Assembly: GCA_017591395.1 (NCBI GenBank)
Contig: WEDG01003258.1
Location: 23,311-87,310 of the forward strand
From: Schistocephalus solidus
Taxonomy: Eukaryota > Platyhelminthes > Cestoda > Diphyllobothriidea > Diphyllobothriidae
DNA length: 64,000 nt
Reading direction: 5' to 3'
In this document: piece after piece, positions 35,201 to 43,800 of the stretch
Numbering within the stretch: position 1 is the first letter of the stretch
How the letters are laid out: each line of letters starts with the position of its first letter
The notes under the pieces: generated by a model
What the model was told of the DNA's origin: nothing
Seen by the model: only the letters and a program-made list of their open reading frames with translations
Databases searched by the model: none
Translations under genes and position numbers: made by a program

Positions 35201-38021
35201 AAATCCAAATACGCTAATTTAAAACATAAGTAACCAAAGCTGCACCCAATTCGATGGTTTCATTATTTATTCGATCATAAAGTGCTCAGAAATAGTAAAA
35301 TACATGAAAAGCGCAAGAATGAGCCACATTTAATTGCATCTCAATTGATTTTTATCAACCAAAAAGAAGGCTTTTATCTTCTATTTGTGACGGACAGAAA
35401 CCAAACTAATTTACGAGCGTTTGCGCGTGGAATACAAGTCATAAAATTCAAGGAAATAATGAAAACCTTAAACATTTTACTTTTTCATCAAAGTACACAA
35501 TGTTGTCCAGTGTCTGACGTCCAGTACTGTACTTTGAAAACGTTTCTTTCAGATATTTTTCAAGGTCAAACATCGATTATTTCAACAGTTACTTTCGTTG
35601 AGCTTTTCAAGGGTTTGCGGGTACTGTTGATTTTAATACTGATTTCCACGCAATTTTCCTGTTTCTAGTAAAGGGTTACAACGTTTTTCTTGAAGGCAGC
35701 AGCAATCAGGTGGGGAATCAAACGTCTTGAAACATTTTTTCTATTAGACAAAACTTTTTCTTTTTGTCTTAATCAATACAGATGCCAATTCCGACAAGAA
35801 AACACTTTAATCGTCATTAATGTTTCAAGTGTTACATTTTTCTAATGAATATTGCGGCATGTCGTGTAACTGATGTCTGCAACACGAGCTCACAAAAGAT
35901 GACATCTCCCCTCTCTCACATGGCCTTGCTTAATTAGTTGAAATGCTGAATTGAGAAACTGAAAATTCATTCTTTTCATCGTCATGTTTGCCAATGTTTC
36001 ACCAACACTGTATGGTTGCCATGTTAATTTAGTCTTTTATGCGTATTTTCGATTGAAATAGAGTTGTTTTAAATAACTAACTTGCTAACAGCAAGAGAAT
36101 CTTATAATAACGAAAATTAATGTGCAGTCTTGGCGTAACTCACAAGATAGAGAGAGAGAGTTTCGCTTTATTTTAAAAGAAAAATTCCAAAAAATTCAGT
36201 CAAAAATGTTCTCCATTCACCGTGAAGTATCGTCCTTGAATGCGTCTCAAAATATCTATCAATTTGGACTTCCTTCAAAATGGTGCCAGCGTTGTGCGCC
36301 GATGACCCAATTTTTGTCGTTCGAATAAACAAATAGGGTTAAAACACAGTATATAATGGGTGAACTAGGCCAACCGACTTACGTATAAGAGGATTCACAT
36401 GCAAATGGAGAGCAGAATAGATAGCTGCTCAATTTAAAACGCCCGTCAAACCCCAAATTGCAGGAAATCGTGGAGTTTGATAATCATGCTGACGAAGCAG
36501 TAAAAACCAGCCTTCTAATGTAAAGAATGGATAAGACAGTCAACTTAGAACTTGGGTTAAAAACAGCTATCAAGACTGACTCATCTATCCTTGAACTCTT
36601 GTCTTGGAGATAAGCCGACCTTTACCCAGACGCTCCTGTAAGCAGCGACAATTTGGTGAACAGGCTGGACGATTGGGTCCTCAATTAAAACTAGGAAATG
36701 TAACCTTTTCGTGTTCAACTGGGATTTTCTCAAAATCCTGGTGGATTGTTGGCATTTAACCTCGCAGTTGAAAATATATAATAAGAAACTACATAAGTGC
36801 TAGTTGAGAAATTAAACTGATCAACTCAACGAAGAAAATTTGAAGTTACGTTTGGTTTATTGCGAGCTACCTGACGAATTATTTCACGACGATGGACAGT
36901 CTTTGGGGTTACATTTATGGCACTGCCAACGTTTTAAAGGCAAAATCTCTTATTTACTCTCCTATGCATTGGAAGGCCGGTATCATCTAGTGGATGAAAT
37001 ACCCTAGGCTTTTTCTGCTTGCTTATCATTATTGCAACCTCAAAAACATAATAATTTCGTATTACAAAAACGGTGCATGGTCTCGATTTATATTTTTTGT
37101 TAGAATCTGAGCGTTTCAATGAGTATAACGTGCTGGTCTATTAATACGCTTACTCCCTGAACTGGTATTTCAAAGGGTAAAGATGCCGTGTATGGCCGCC
37201 TTAATGGGACACTGGAAAAGAAACCACCCAGAATACGTGTGGCTTTACGTTAACTTCCAACGAATTTATGTTGAAGATTAAGGTGAGGGTTAGCATTAAG
37301 TTGTTGGTTAGGTTAAAGTTTGAAGTAAAGGTCAGAGTTTAGGTTAGGGTAGCGATTTGGCAAACTATTTAATTTTATTGTCGTGTTAAGTGTTAGGCTT
37401 ATGTTTTGGTAATGGCTTGGGTTAAGATAAAGGTGCTAGTTTACTCTTATATAAGTGTTTATGTTATCGTTAAGATAAGGGCATATTTGCCCTTCCTGGA
37501 ATGTACCGTAAGGCCACCTATTTTAAGCGGGCATGTCGGTTCCATTTCCCGTGTCCCGTTTAGGTGGCTAGACAAGGCATCCCCACCATTCCAGAGATGT
37601 GCGCATTAAGTCTACGTTTTTCATTAACATCACTAAGGATCATTGCTAAAATGCTATAGCATAAATTTGTGAAGGGGCTATTCTGTGTCAATCATTCAGA
37701 CAAATCCAAGGAATGTTAGTCTGTCAGTTAAGCCATGGTTTTTTCAAAATCGATACAACAAATCGATATCTATCGAAAACAAATTACTAAGCAAAAGACC
37801 TGCAGTTTTCTTTGGCTTCTATTATTTGTCATTTCTAGGCCATTTACATGATGGTTGGCGAAACTAACCCTGGCCCTGAAAACCAACCCAACGTTCGGAC
37901 AAGCGCTATTTTCAAAAAAATGGATCTCAATTCGGACCACGTCCTCTCCAAGGAAGAGTTTATCCGAGGTTGCATGAACGATGAACACTTGTACAATCTT
38001 CTCGCAAGTTCATCCAGTTAG
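8148..38021 (+). CDS. neuronal calcium sensor (NCS/visinin-like) EF-hand protein, four exons
   Basis: Coding sequence is join(8148..8258, 14949..15104, 22357..22473, 37839..38021), 188 residues, the usual length for the recoverin/hippocalcin/frequenin family. These are Ca2+-myristoyl switch proteins that bind membranes and regulate targets such as guanylate cyclases, receptor kinases and channels. The N-terminus MGSVHGKH fits the myristoylation pattern (Gly2, small residue at 6). Next come the family helix TEKQIKKW and FLKDCPTG, which is the degenerate EF1 (residues 38-49, Cys-Pro in the loop). EF2 loop is 75-86 (Asp75, Asp77, Ser79, Asp83, Glu86) and EF3 loop 111-122 (Asp111, Asp113, Asn115, Glu119, Glu122). 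EF4 loop is 157-168, with His162 where Gly is usual. All introns are phase 0 with GT-AG ends. Which family subtype this is cannot be decided here; the sequence is clearly diverged from vertebrate members. Confidence 0.95.
8259..14948 (+). other. NCS gene intron 1 (6.7 kb)
   Basis: Phase 0 intron with donor GTGAGC and acceptor TTTTTCAG. It is AT-rich and contains one foldback element with a telomere-like core (9361-9519, listed separately). No other exon was recognised. A somewhat GC-richer patch at about 10.8-11.5 kb, with a 60-codon open frame on the + strand, has no identifiable domain. Confidence 0.85.
9361..9519. mobile_element. foldback/MITE-like element with telomere-like core
   Basis: The ends are inverted repeats. 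The left end reads CAGGTGATCCAGGGTTAAATTT, and the reverse complement of the right end reads CAGGTGATCTCGCGTTTAATTT (about 18 of 22 match). The ~100-bp core on the + strand is a degenerate run of TTAGGG-like words (GGTTAGGGTAAG, GTTAAGG, CCGTTAGG). It codes for nothing. I see no clear target-site duplication. Its arms differ from those of the 31.3- and 37.2-kb elements, so it may be a second subfamily. Confidence 0.6.
14949..15104 (+). CDS. NCS gene exon 2 (residues 38-89)
   Basis: Acceptor TTTTTCAG and donor GTAAGC; exactly 52 codons. It starts [10 protein letters not shown], the hallmark non-binding EF1 loop of NCS proteins. It then encodes the linker [12 protein letters not shown] and the complete EF2 hand: loop [12 protein letters not shown] at residues 75-86 with oxygen ligands at positions 1, 3, 5, 9 and 12. 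It ends FSEFLT, joining in frame to AISVT in exon 3. Confidence 0.96.
15857..15955 (+). repeat. tRNA-derived SINE-like sequence
   Basis: The segment begins GGCCTCGTAGCTCACTTGGC, which closely matches the 5' half of a tRNA including the internal RNA polymerase III A box (TRGCNNAGYNGG, one mismatch). About 45-50 bases on, GTGAGTTCTAACCC resembles a B box with mismatches. The 3' part does not close an acceptor stem, so it is not a working tRNA gene. It is followed by a short A-rich stretch (TTTTAAAAAG). A tRNA-derived SINE or a tRNA pseudogene fits best. Confidence 0.5.
22090..22140 (+). repeat. weak tRNA-like motif, possible SINE fragment
   Basis: TAGCCTAGTTAAGCGG resembles a tRNA A box. About 25 bases on, TGATTGAATCCC resembles a B box with two mismatches. 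The spacing is short and no cloverleaf can be drawn with confidence. It may be a SINE remnant or chance. Confidence 0.2.
22357..22473 (+). CDS. NCS gene exon 3 (residues 90-128)
   Basis: Acceptor TTCATAG and donor GTGAGT; 39 codons. It encodes [18 protein letters not shown], the family's EF2-EF3 linker and entering helix. The canonical EF3 loop follows, [12 protein letters not shown] at residues 111-122, then EMTDIIK, which joins in frame to AIYMMVGE in exon 4. EF3 is usually the high-affinity Ca2+ site with EF2 in this family, and all its side-chain ligand positions are intact. Confidence 0.96.
28094..28393 (-). repeat. dispersed repeat, copy 1 (~300 bp), with conserved short open frame
   Basis: Starts on the + strand with a GA-rich run and CTACGCTTTATTTTGAAAG. 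It matches the 36.15-kb copy over its whole length with scattered substitutions, at very roughly 80% identity by eye. Read on the - strand, both copies keep the same open frame of about 55 codons: YLFIRTTK, then [10 protein letters not shown], then [13 protein letters not shown], ending with the same stop. This suggests the 3' end of a transposon-encoded protein. I do not recognise the family. Confidence 0.65.
30001..30750. other. GC-richer block of probable repeat DNA, unidentified
   Basis: Base composition changes sharply at about 30.0 kb from AT-rich to balanced and stays so to about 31.95 kb. The first 750 bases precede the retrotransposon zinc-finger remnant, on its downstream side because that remnant is on the - strand, and may be its 3' untranslated part or another element. 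It contains a perfect 18-bp palindrome at 30085-30102. No protein motif was recognised. Confidence 0.4.
30085..30102. repeat. perfect 18-bp palindrome
   Basis: GTGCAGTAGCTACTGCAC equals its own reverse complement. It lies in the GC-richer probable repeat block. No longer stem extends beyond it. Confidence 0.9.
30750..31335 (-). pseudogene. non-LTR retrotransposon zinc-finger remnant, downstream part
   Basis: Read on the - strand, two decayed C2H2 zinc-finger repeats are visible. Around 31080-31280 are remnants of one repeat: GLV-like and PHC words and a Cys..His pattern with stops and frameshifts. At 30790-31000 the frame reads [17 protein letters not shown], then [10 protein letters not shown], then [10 protein letters not shown]. 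This is the repeat pattern finger-HRTxTG-linker-finger of the family also present at 1.6 and 39.0 kb. The second finger lost its Cys pair in a small deletion. The 31336-31638 foldback element separates this piece from the upstream piece at 31.65-31.92 kb. It is non-functional. Confidence 0.7.
31336..31638. mobile_element. foldback/MITE-like element with telomere-like core, inserted in a retrotransposon tail
   Basis: The left arm (31336-31382) runs GATGACTTCTATGGTCACC...GGAATCGGAACTCC. The reverse complement of the right arm (31593-31638) runs GATGACTTTTATGGCCGCC...GGAATAGGAACTCC. The arms are about 46 bp and imperfect. The core carries degenerate TTAGGG-like words on the + strand (TTAGGATTAAGG, GATTAGGGTAAC, TTTAGGGTTT). 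It codes for nothing. Similar arms occur in the 37.2-kb element (TATGGCCGCCTTAATGGGAC). It interrupts a retrotransposon zinc-finger tail, so it arrived later. No convincing target-site duplication is seen. Confidence 0.7.
31639..31920 (-). pseudogene. non-LTR retrotransposon zinc-finger remnant, upstream part
   Basis: On the - strand the frame contains [20 protein letters not shown], a CxxC...H finger typical of the first finger after the reverse transcriptase in this family. It is followed by a low-complexity stretch without homology and an open frame that runs to 31655. Its expected final Cys is replaced (GHLQVNA). Together with 30.75-31.33 kb it forms the C-terminal part of one dead element, split by the foldback insertion. 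No reverse transcriptase is found upstream, so the copy is 5'-truncated. Confidence 0.7.
32820..32940 (-). repeat. dispersed repeat, partial third copy
   Basis: A GA run (32821-32846) is followed by sequence that aligns loosely with the first ~110 bases of the 28.1- and 36.15-kb copies, for example AAAATTTTCAG and CTCCATTCACTAAGAGAAT against CTCCATTCACCGTGAGGAAT. On the - strand it still reads [13 protein letters not shown] where the others read [12 protein letters not shown]. It is truncated and more diverged. It ends near the CR1-like remnant. Confidence 0.45.
32968..33610 (-). pseudogene. CR1-like non-LTR retrotransposon, reverse-transcriptase C-terminus (decayed)
   Basis: On the - strand one frame reads, in order, QLNHDKSV (stop), [54 protein letters not shown] and [20 protein letters not shown], the SHLSFSQHI segment and [13 protein letters not shown] are the thumb-region signatures of CR1/jockey-type reverse transcriptases. 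The frame breaks near 33140; the neighbouring frame continues with [18 protein letters not shown], the usual C-terminal end, and stops near 32968. The polymerase catalytic core is absent, so the copy is 5'-truncated. It lies antisense to the host gene in intron 3. It is a different family from the zinc-finger elements. Confidence 0.78.
36147..36450 (-). repeat. dispersed repeat, copy 2 (~300 bp), with conserved short open frame
   Basis: Same unit and orientation as the 28.1-kb copy, with conserved blocks such as CTCCATTCACCGTGA, GTCCTTGAATGCG, CGAATAAACAAATAGGGTT and ATAAGAGGATTCACATGCAA. On the - strand the frame reads [18 protein letters not shown] and [13 protein letters not shown] and ends at the same stop. 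The frame is open in both copies despite nucleotide divergence. It carries no identifiable domain. Confidence 0.65.
37182..37581. mobile_element. foldback/MITE-like element with telomere-like core
   Basis: The left arm (37182-37225) reads GATGCCGTGTATGGCCGCC...GGGACACTGGAA. The reverse complement of the right arm (37538-37581) reads GATGCCTTGTCTAGCCACC...GGGACACGGGAA. The arms are related to those of the 31.3-kb element. The core (37260-37480) is a degenerate TTAGGG/TTAAGG run on the + strand (AAGGTGAGGGTTAGC, TTAGGTTAGGGTAGC). It codes for nothing. It lies 260 bases before the last exon. Confidence 0.68.
37839..38021 (+). CDS. NCS gene exon 4 (residues 129-188 and stop)
   Basis: Acceptor TTTCTAG; 60 codons then TAG. 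It begins [20 protein letters not shown], the linker before EF4 of NCS proteins. It then encodes [20 protein letters not shown]. The EF4 loop at residues 157-168 keeps Asp157, Asn159, Asp161, Ser165 and Glu168 but has His162 at position 6, where Gly is almost invariant in binding loops. The tail [10 protein letters not shown] is short and lacks strong similarity to known C-termini. This completes the protein. Confidence 0.95.
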   Translation, partial: AIYMMVGETNPGPENQPNVRTSAIFKKMDLNSDHVLSKEEFIRGCMNDEHLYNLLASSSS

Positions 38022-38225
38022 GCTTCCAGCGGAATTTGTACCATTTTAAACCCGCAGACCCAACATTAAACAAGAGATGCATTTTGCCAAAAAAAAACAA
38101 TTTAGGCATGTGATAAAATATATGTGCCGCTTTATTAGTTCAACCTTCTGTTTAATTTGCCAGTTCATCGCAGGATGATGGTAACGTTTGGTGACGGCGA
38201 CAATAAATTCTCCCTTCTTTTTTCC
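38022..38225 (+). promoter_or_regulatory. NCS gene 3' UTR with poly(A) signal at 38202-38207
   Basis: AATAAA at 38202-38207, about 180 bases after the TAG, is followed by a T-rich stretch (CTCCCTTCTTTTTTCC). This fits a cleavage site near 38220 and a short 3' UTR. No other AATAAA lies between it and the stop codon. Confidence 0.55.
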
Positions 38226-39010
38226 AGTCCAAGGGAGACTGCAGTAGGCGATTCTGGTTTATCTGTTATCTCTAGACAGTTTTACTGAGATTGCAGACAG
38301 GTGCCTCCAATTTGGCAGTTAAAAGTTCGAATGCCACAGACGAAGACCTAAACCATGTAGCCCTAGAGGTAGCACGACGTCGGTGACTTGAGCTTTAATC
38401 AGTTTGAATTGGTTTAAACATACTCAACACTATATCCTGCTGCATGCTCGTTGCGCTAATTGCTTGAAAATATCAAGAAGGTCAGAAGTGAGCTTCCATT
38501 CATCGATTGACAGAACAAAAGATCCGTTTACGCGTACCATACAAGATCTGGTCCTCATTCTATATAAAATTCTATCTTGCCGTCAGGTTAAAACCTGCAT
38601 TGATGGAAGTACCATAACTGTCCCATAAATATGAGTACACTCTATTCTGATTCTCAGTCATGAGGAGGAACGAGTTACACCATCTGGTGACCATTTTCCA
38701 ATCCATGCTAAATTGCACGTTATGATAGGGAAATTCAAGTGCATGATGCGTGTTTTAGTAAAGACTGTGCAAAGATGTCATAGGGATGGATCCTGCAGTC
38801 GGCCTCCTGCATTTTGTCTACTCGCAAACAACGTGCGGGCGTCCAAAAAAATTAATTCTGCGCGGTGTCTGCTAGAAACATGGCAGCCTGTCTACGTGTG
38901 CCATGCGCGACCATGTCATCAATTCGTGCACCAGAATAAAAAAAGGAACCTAACTCACACTGGCTAGAGGGACATTTGTTCCGCACATGAGGCGGATGCT
39001 AATGCAAAGC
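38226..39010. other. intergenic, nothing recognised
   Basis: Between the probable 3' end of the NCS gene and a retrotransposon remnant. AGTTCGAATGCC near 38324-38335 looks like an isolated B-box word, but there is no A box in the right place. Open frames of 74-84 codons here lack domains. Confidence 0.5.
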
Positions 39011-40860
39011 GTAACGCTAGGGTTTTTCCTGCAGTATTTTCCTCAGATTTTTATTGAGGTGCATATGGCCAAAATAATCCGAGGGATGTCGGTTTTTCTT
39101 TGTACATTGTAAGCACGGGAAGGATTTTGGAGGTACGTGTGTGTGGCGGAGTTCCAAGCACTGATTCGGCAGTATCAGTTTAATATACTCGCTGCTGAGT
39201 GATATTGCCAAAACGTGATTTGATAGTTTTATTGCAGCTAGGACACGTTTCGATAGAGCTCGCGTTGCTCAAATAGTTGCGATGGGTGGGGTGCATGTGT
39301 TTTTTGGTTGTCATCGATTTCGTCGCCCTAGGAGGTGTGACAGTTGTATCTTTTATTAATTCGCATCAGGTCAGCAAACATTCATAGTGAAGTCGGTCTA
39401 AAATATCCGTCTGCGTAGGCGGTGACTTCAGTAGAAGGCTGACTTATTTGCAGTGGTAGACTTTGTACAACCGGTTCTTCTCGGTAAGCAGCGTAGGGAT
39501 GACTATATCTTTGTCATCGAACCAGTCTTGGTGTTGACGACGTGCATAGCCAACGGCCTCCAGGGCGGTAGATTAAACCATGTCCCTCAGTTGGCACCAG
39601 CGGTTCTTCACGTAGGCGTCCTTAGTAGCGACTGGGAGGTTGGCTAGCCAGGTGGCCGGTTCGTTACTGAAAGGAAGATGGTTAGCAGGAGCATTTAACA
39701 AACAGTATTCAACTTACCTGGTAGTCACTTACCTTGAGGTCCCCTCCGTTGCTTTGGACGAAGCCTCATCTTGGAGCGGACGAAGCGATGATCCGTCTAC
39801 CCATCGGCACCTGGGATCCCCCTTGTCACCAGCACGTCCTGTAGGTCTTGCCTTTGGACAAGAACCTAGTCCTGCAGGTGCCAGTGTCTCGACCGGGGTG
39901 CATCCAGGTCGACCTCTGCCATATCGGAGGGCAAAAGAAGGCATTGGTCAGGATAAGGCGGTGCTCTTTACAGGTGCGCAGGAGAACGCCATTATCATTG
40001 AAGCCGTGGAGACCATGGGGGCCCAAAACGTTTTGGTTTTCGCCGATTACGACGAGGTCCAACTCTTTTCCGTCCTTTAAACTCCCTATCCCTATTGCCA
40101 CCATTCCCACATTTCCACCTACATATTGATGATGTTCGTTAGTACGGTTGCACTTTTTGAATTGCACACCTGCACAGCTCTATTTTGTGGATATTTTTAC
40201 TACAAAATGTTTTTTTGCAGTTTGACCAGCTTTTGCTTTATTCTTCCTATTAGGAATGTAGGAACGGGTGTCGCCTTCTCAAATGCTGCTGATCGTCTTC
40301 AAACGGTTATTATTGACTCAGTTCAGAAGGGAAGATTTGAGAGCTAGGGTTAGGTCCTCTTGTGCATAGTGACTGGGTAAGGATAATAGATGATACTACT
40401 CACACAGACCGATCGAATATTTTCTGTTATAATAATATCCAACTCTTTTTTCCAGAGCAGAAGAAACGATGCTAAAAACCTGTCTGAACATACCATTTTA
40501 CTATTGTGCCAAATTTCACAAGGAGGTTGTAAAAAGATAAAACGCCAGAGCCATAGTCCATCAGAACGAAGGCCATTCCTGCAGAGCAACATGCAAAACC
40601 TGCGCGGTTACATCGAGCTTTCTCATAAACAAATGAATTATGGTCAGGCGAGCAAAAGGTTACACAGCTTGGTGTTGGAGAATCCCATGAGCTGGCAAGT
40701 ATCCACATGACGGCGGCAGCTGGTTGAGATGAACAGGGGTCATGACAAAGCGCATATGCAACCTCTCTGACCGGGTCATTAGAGCGTCATACTGTGCGAC
40801 GGAAATTATCACTCTTAGGAGGTTCAATCTGCCAGCCAGCGTTCCTTGTGGCAATAAGCA
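39010..40860 (-). pseudogene. non-LTR retrotransposon remnant: endonuclease and zinc fingers, reverse transcriptase missing
   Basis: On the - strand, running toward lower coordinates: 40860-40660 is an endonuclease N-part (LPQGTLAGRLNLLRVIIS...). At 40065-39826 is a clear endonuclease segment with [31 protein letters not shown] and TWMHP, then in another frame DPRCRWVDGSSLR, where the active-site region lies. At 39650-39440 is the segment after the endonuclease (NRWCQLRDMV, RRQHQDWFDD, LLTEKNRLYK). At 39250-39010 are zinc fingers (ETCPSCNKTIKSRFG; FPCLQCTKKNRHPSDYFGHM, last His replaced by Asn). Only about 190 bases separate the third and fourth parts, so the reverse transcriptase is deleted. 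An apparent insertion of a few hundred bases lies at about 40.2-40.6 kb. Frameshifts and stops throughout make it dead. Confidence 0.8.
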
Positions 40861-43800
40861 TATTTTTTTCTCTATTTACCAAGAAGACATCAAGCCTAAA
40901 ACTGTTACAACCAAAATCCAAGGAGTAATAATGAAATATTTTGTTTCCATGGATGCTCTCTTACATTAGGTATTACATTGCATGATGTTACACTTTCGCT
41001 AAGTTGTGCTGACAGAAATACCGTTAACATGACAGCTGAAATAGGCAATACAAGCAAAAATGGGAGTCCCAGAAAGTAATTAAGAAGAAGGAGGTGCGAC
41101 CACTGGGATAAGAGCTTTATTCGCCTGAAGTTTTGGATTCCAGCTCGGACCCATCATCACACAGTAGCAGATGCAGGTAATTCGTACATAGTGAGTTGCA
41201 GTACGTATAGGATGCAGTCTCTATGCTAAGGAATGCCTACAGCAAATAAAGCTCCCCCTTAATCGATGATGATTGCGATCTAGTGTGTTAATTGTTTTAT
41301 GGCTGGCATGCGGCACGCGCCAGTGCGTAGATATCTTCGATGGAAGGGGAGTCGTTTATTGCCGCAGGCATACAGTTACAGAGCCACTACATCCTATATT
41401 GACTGTAAATCCATGTGTACGGCTTATCTGTATATGATACTGCCTCTGATTATGGGTTCAAGTGTATAAGTTAAGTTAAGTTTTAAGTTAAGTTTTAAGT
41501 TTAAGTTTTAAGTTATTTCAAAAATGTGCACCACATTTGTGCAATGTGACTGACAAATAAATTTGTCCCTATATAGTATCTGATAACGACAACTAGTCAT
41601 TACCGTACAAATAAGAAACTAAATTGAACATTATATCAATGAAATGCACTACAAAACCCATTCCGATTTCCGATTTTGCTATTTATTTTAAATTCGTCTT
41701 ATACGCACTTTACTCTTCGCATTGCCCCCACAATTACGCAATTGAAATGAAATTGACCTAAATTATAAAGTGTACTATGCGCCCTTCCATGGAAATTTCA
41801 AAGCGCAGAAGCTACCTTAATCTCCGTCCTGATTTTGCTTTAGAAATAGTATTGAAGACATTGGGTGTGCGGGTGCAAAATGCCAAGGAATTGTACGTCA
41901 TATATATTGATTTTTTAGTCCCATGTTTGTAACCTTAAGTAGGTCTTAAGTTTCAAACCTATTTATCAGCAATTAGACAGTACTTTAAGCAACGATATTT
42001 TTTCCAAATAATCACAAGAATGTAGCTTTTGTTGCTGTTTAGTCTATTTTGCCTATTACATTCATGCGTGATATTTGAGTAAATCCTTTCTAACAAAGAT
42101 TTTTAGACACTTTTTGAAAGCCTTTATGAATTTCGTAAGCTGATGTTTATAGGCTTCTGTATAAAAACCACAAAATGTTCAAACGCTGCTCACACCCAGT
42201 CTTTTGGACGAAACTGAATAATTTACCACAGGTAGAACCCAGGTACTAGTCAACTGTCCAGAAAGGCATGTATTTTTAACTCATTCGTTGTGTTGCGCGG
42301 CTGCGAAGTGTTCGGCACATCCGTGCGCTCCTCAGTTTATGAGTATTATGAGGTTATTCCACAGGATCTCATGAATTTCAAATCAATTATTCATATATTA
42401 GCTTTCATTCTGTATCTGAAAATTTGCCTTTCGAAAATTTTACTCTAAAATTACTGATTAATTACTTTGTTACTTAAAGAAGACTGTGTAGAAACTGGAG
42501 TCATGTTACCTGAAAGCATAAAAGGGAAGTTGGAAAAAAAGAAAGGGGATGAGCACACGTGTTTGAACTTTTAGTTAGAATCTATGTTTTCAGCATGGTA
42601 TGTCATTCAGCATTTGATTATTAAAGTTTTTGTGGTGGATTTGTAAACTTAAATGCCCCTAGAGAGCCTAACAATATGTGATCGCTTTACAAATGCTGTT
42701 TTACCAAAGTTCATGTATAGTAGGCAAGTGAATATGAATTGACGAGCGTAAAACCCAAAGCTTCACGTTTTCTTACTTCAAGAATGATCGTCTCCAAAGA
42801 AGGTCGAGTGAATAAATTTTGACGTTTGGAAAACAACCCTTCTGCTCAGGGTTGGGAAGTCTGCTTTGCTGTATCGTAGTTCCTGACATCCTGTCCCAAA
42901 ACAAGGTGACTGACGTTGGCAGTAACGGGACTGCTGGACCATGAAAACGCCATATGCACACTACATGCAGTGCATAAAAGTTACTCGATTTAAAAAATTA
43001 GCGTTTTAACTTCCTCGCACGCTGCGTCCTCCATTTTTTTAATTAAGTAAAGAAGTGACATCCTTAAGAATGGGGCTTATTGTGGTTTACAAATTAATAT
43101 TTTGTTATGAAGGAATACTCATTGTTTCAAAAGTGGCCAATTCTGAACCAGTGAAAAATCTGTGCAACTAAAAAAATCAAATTTTAAATGTCCCTGAAGC
43201 ATGTTCATGCAAAAGTAGTTAATAAAGCAGCAAAAGTATAATTACGTTTGAAATTAGTCCTTTACTGAGTTTCATACATAAATATTCTTCCATATTATAG
43301 GTAACGTAAAGTATGGCCGTAACCAATCAGCCTAAATTTCGAATGTACATTCCAACAGGGTTTCATGAGAATTGGCGAGTTTTCTTCCATTTGTACACTG
43401 TTTAAGGTGCGTTTGACTAAAGCAAATAGATTTTCACTTGACTGCAACGATGGAAACGTCAGAGGAATAAAATATTCCACGAGCTTACAAGTTGACAGGC
43501 AGGTCACTGCCCAATAAATTTTAAAAGAATTGTCAGCTTCTATCGTAAACGTACCATTTTGTGTATATTTAGAGGACTGTCCTTTTGTTTAATTTTTAAT
43601 CAGTATTTCGGGTGTTCGATTACGATGCGTTTCAGATCACTCTTGATATAGTGGTAAATTCTTTACGATTTTCAGTGTTTTCCGTTCACTGCCCGTAAAA
43701 TTCGATATTTTTCAATGTATTAATCAAAGCTTTACAAATAAGATATTTGCAAAAAAACTTACCATAGCAATGAAACTTCAGACATTCTTTCTAATGCAGA

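Larger units (their letters stand above)
22474..37838 (+). other. NCS gene intron 3 (15.4 kb)
   Basis: Phase 0 intron with donor GTGAGT and acceptor TTTCTAG, the largest of the gene. It is a sink for transposable elements, listed separately: a dispersed repeat (28.1, 32.8 and 36.15 kb), a zinc-finger retrotransposon tail (30.75-31.92 kb), a CR1-like reverse-transcriptase end (32.97-33.61 kb) and two foldback elements (31.3 and 37.2 kb). From 22.5 to 28.0 kb it is AT-rich and I see nothing. A 128-codon open frame at 35282-35668 on the + strand has no recognisable domain and looks like chance. Confidence 0.85.

Noticed and set aside
35282..35668. 128-codon open frame on the + strand in intron 3
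   Set aside because: AT-rich, no domain and no similarity to neighbouring elements; consistent with chance.
39640..40080. 146-codon open frame on the + strand
   Set aside because: It is antisense to the retrotransposon endonuclease segment, which has clear motifs on the - strand.
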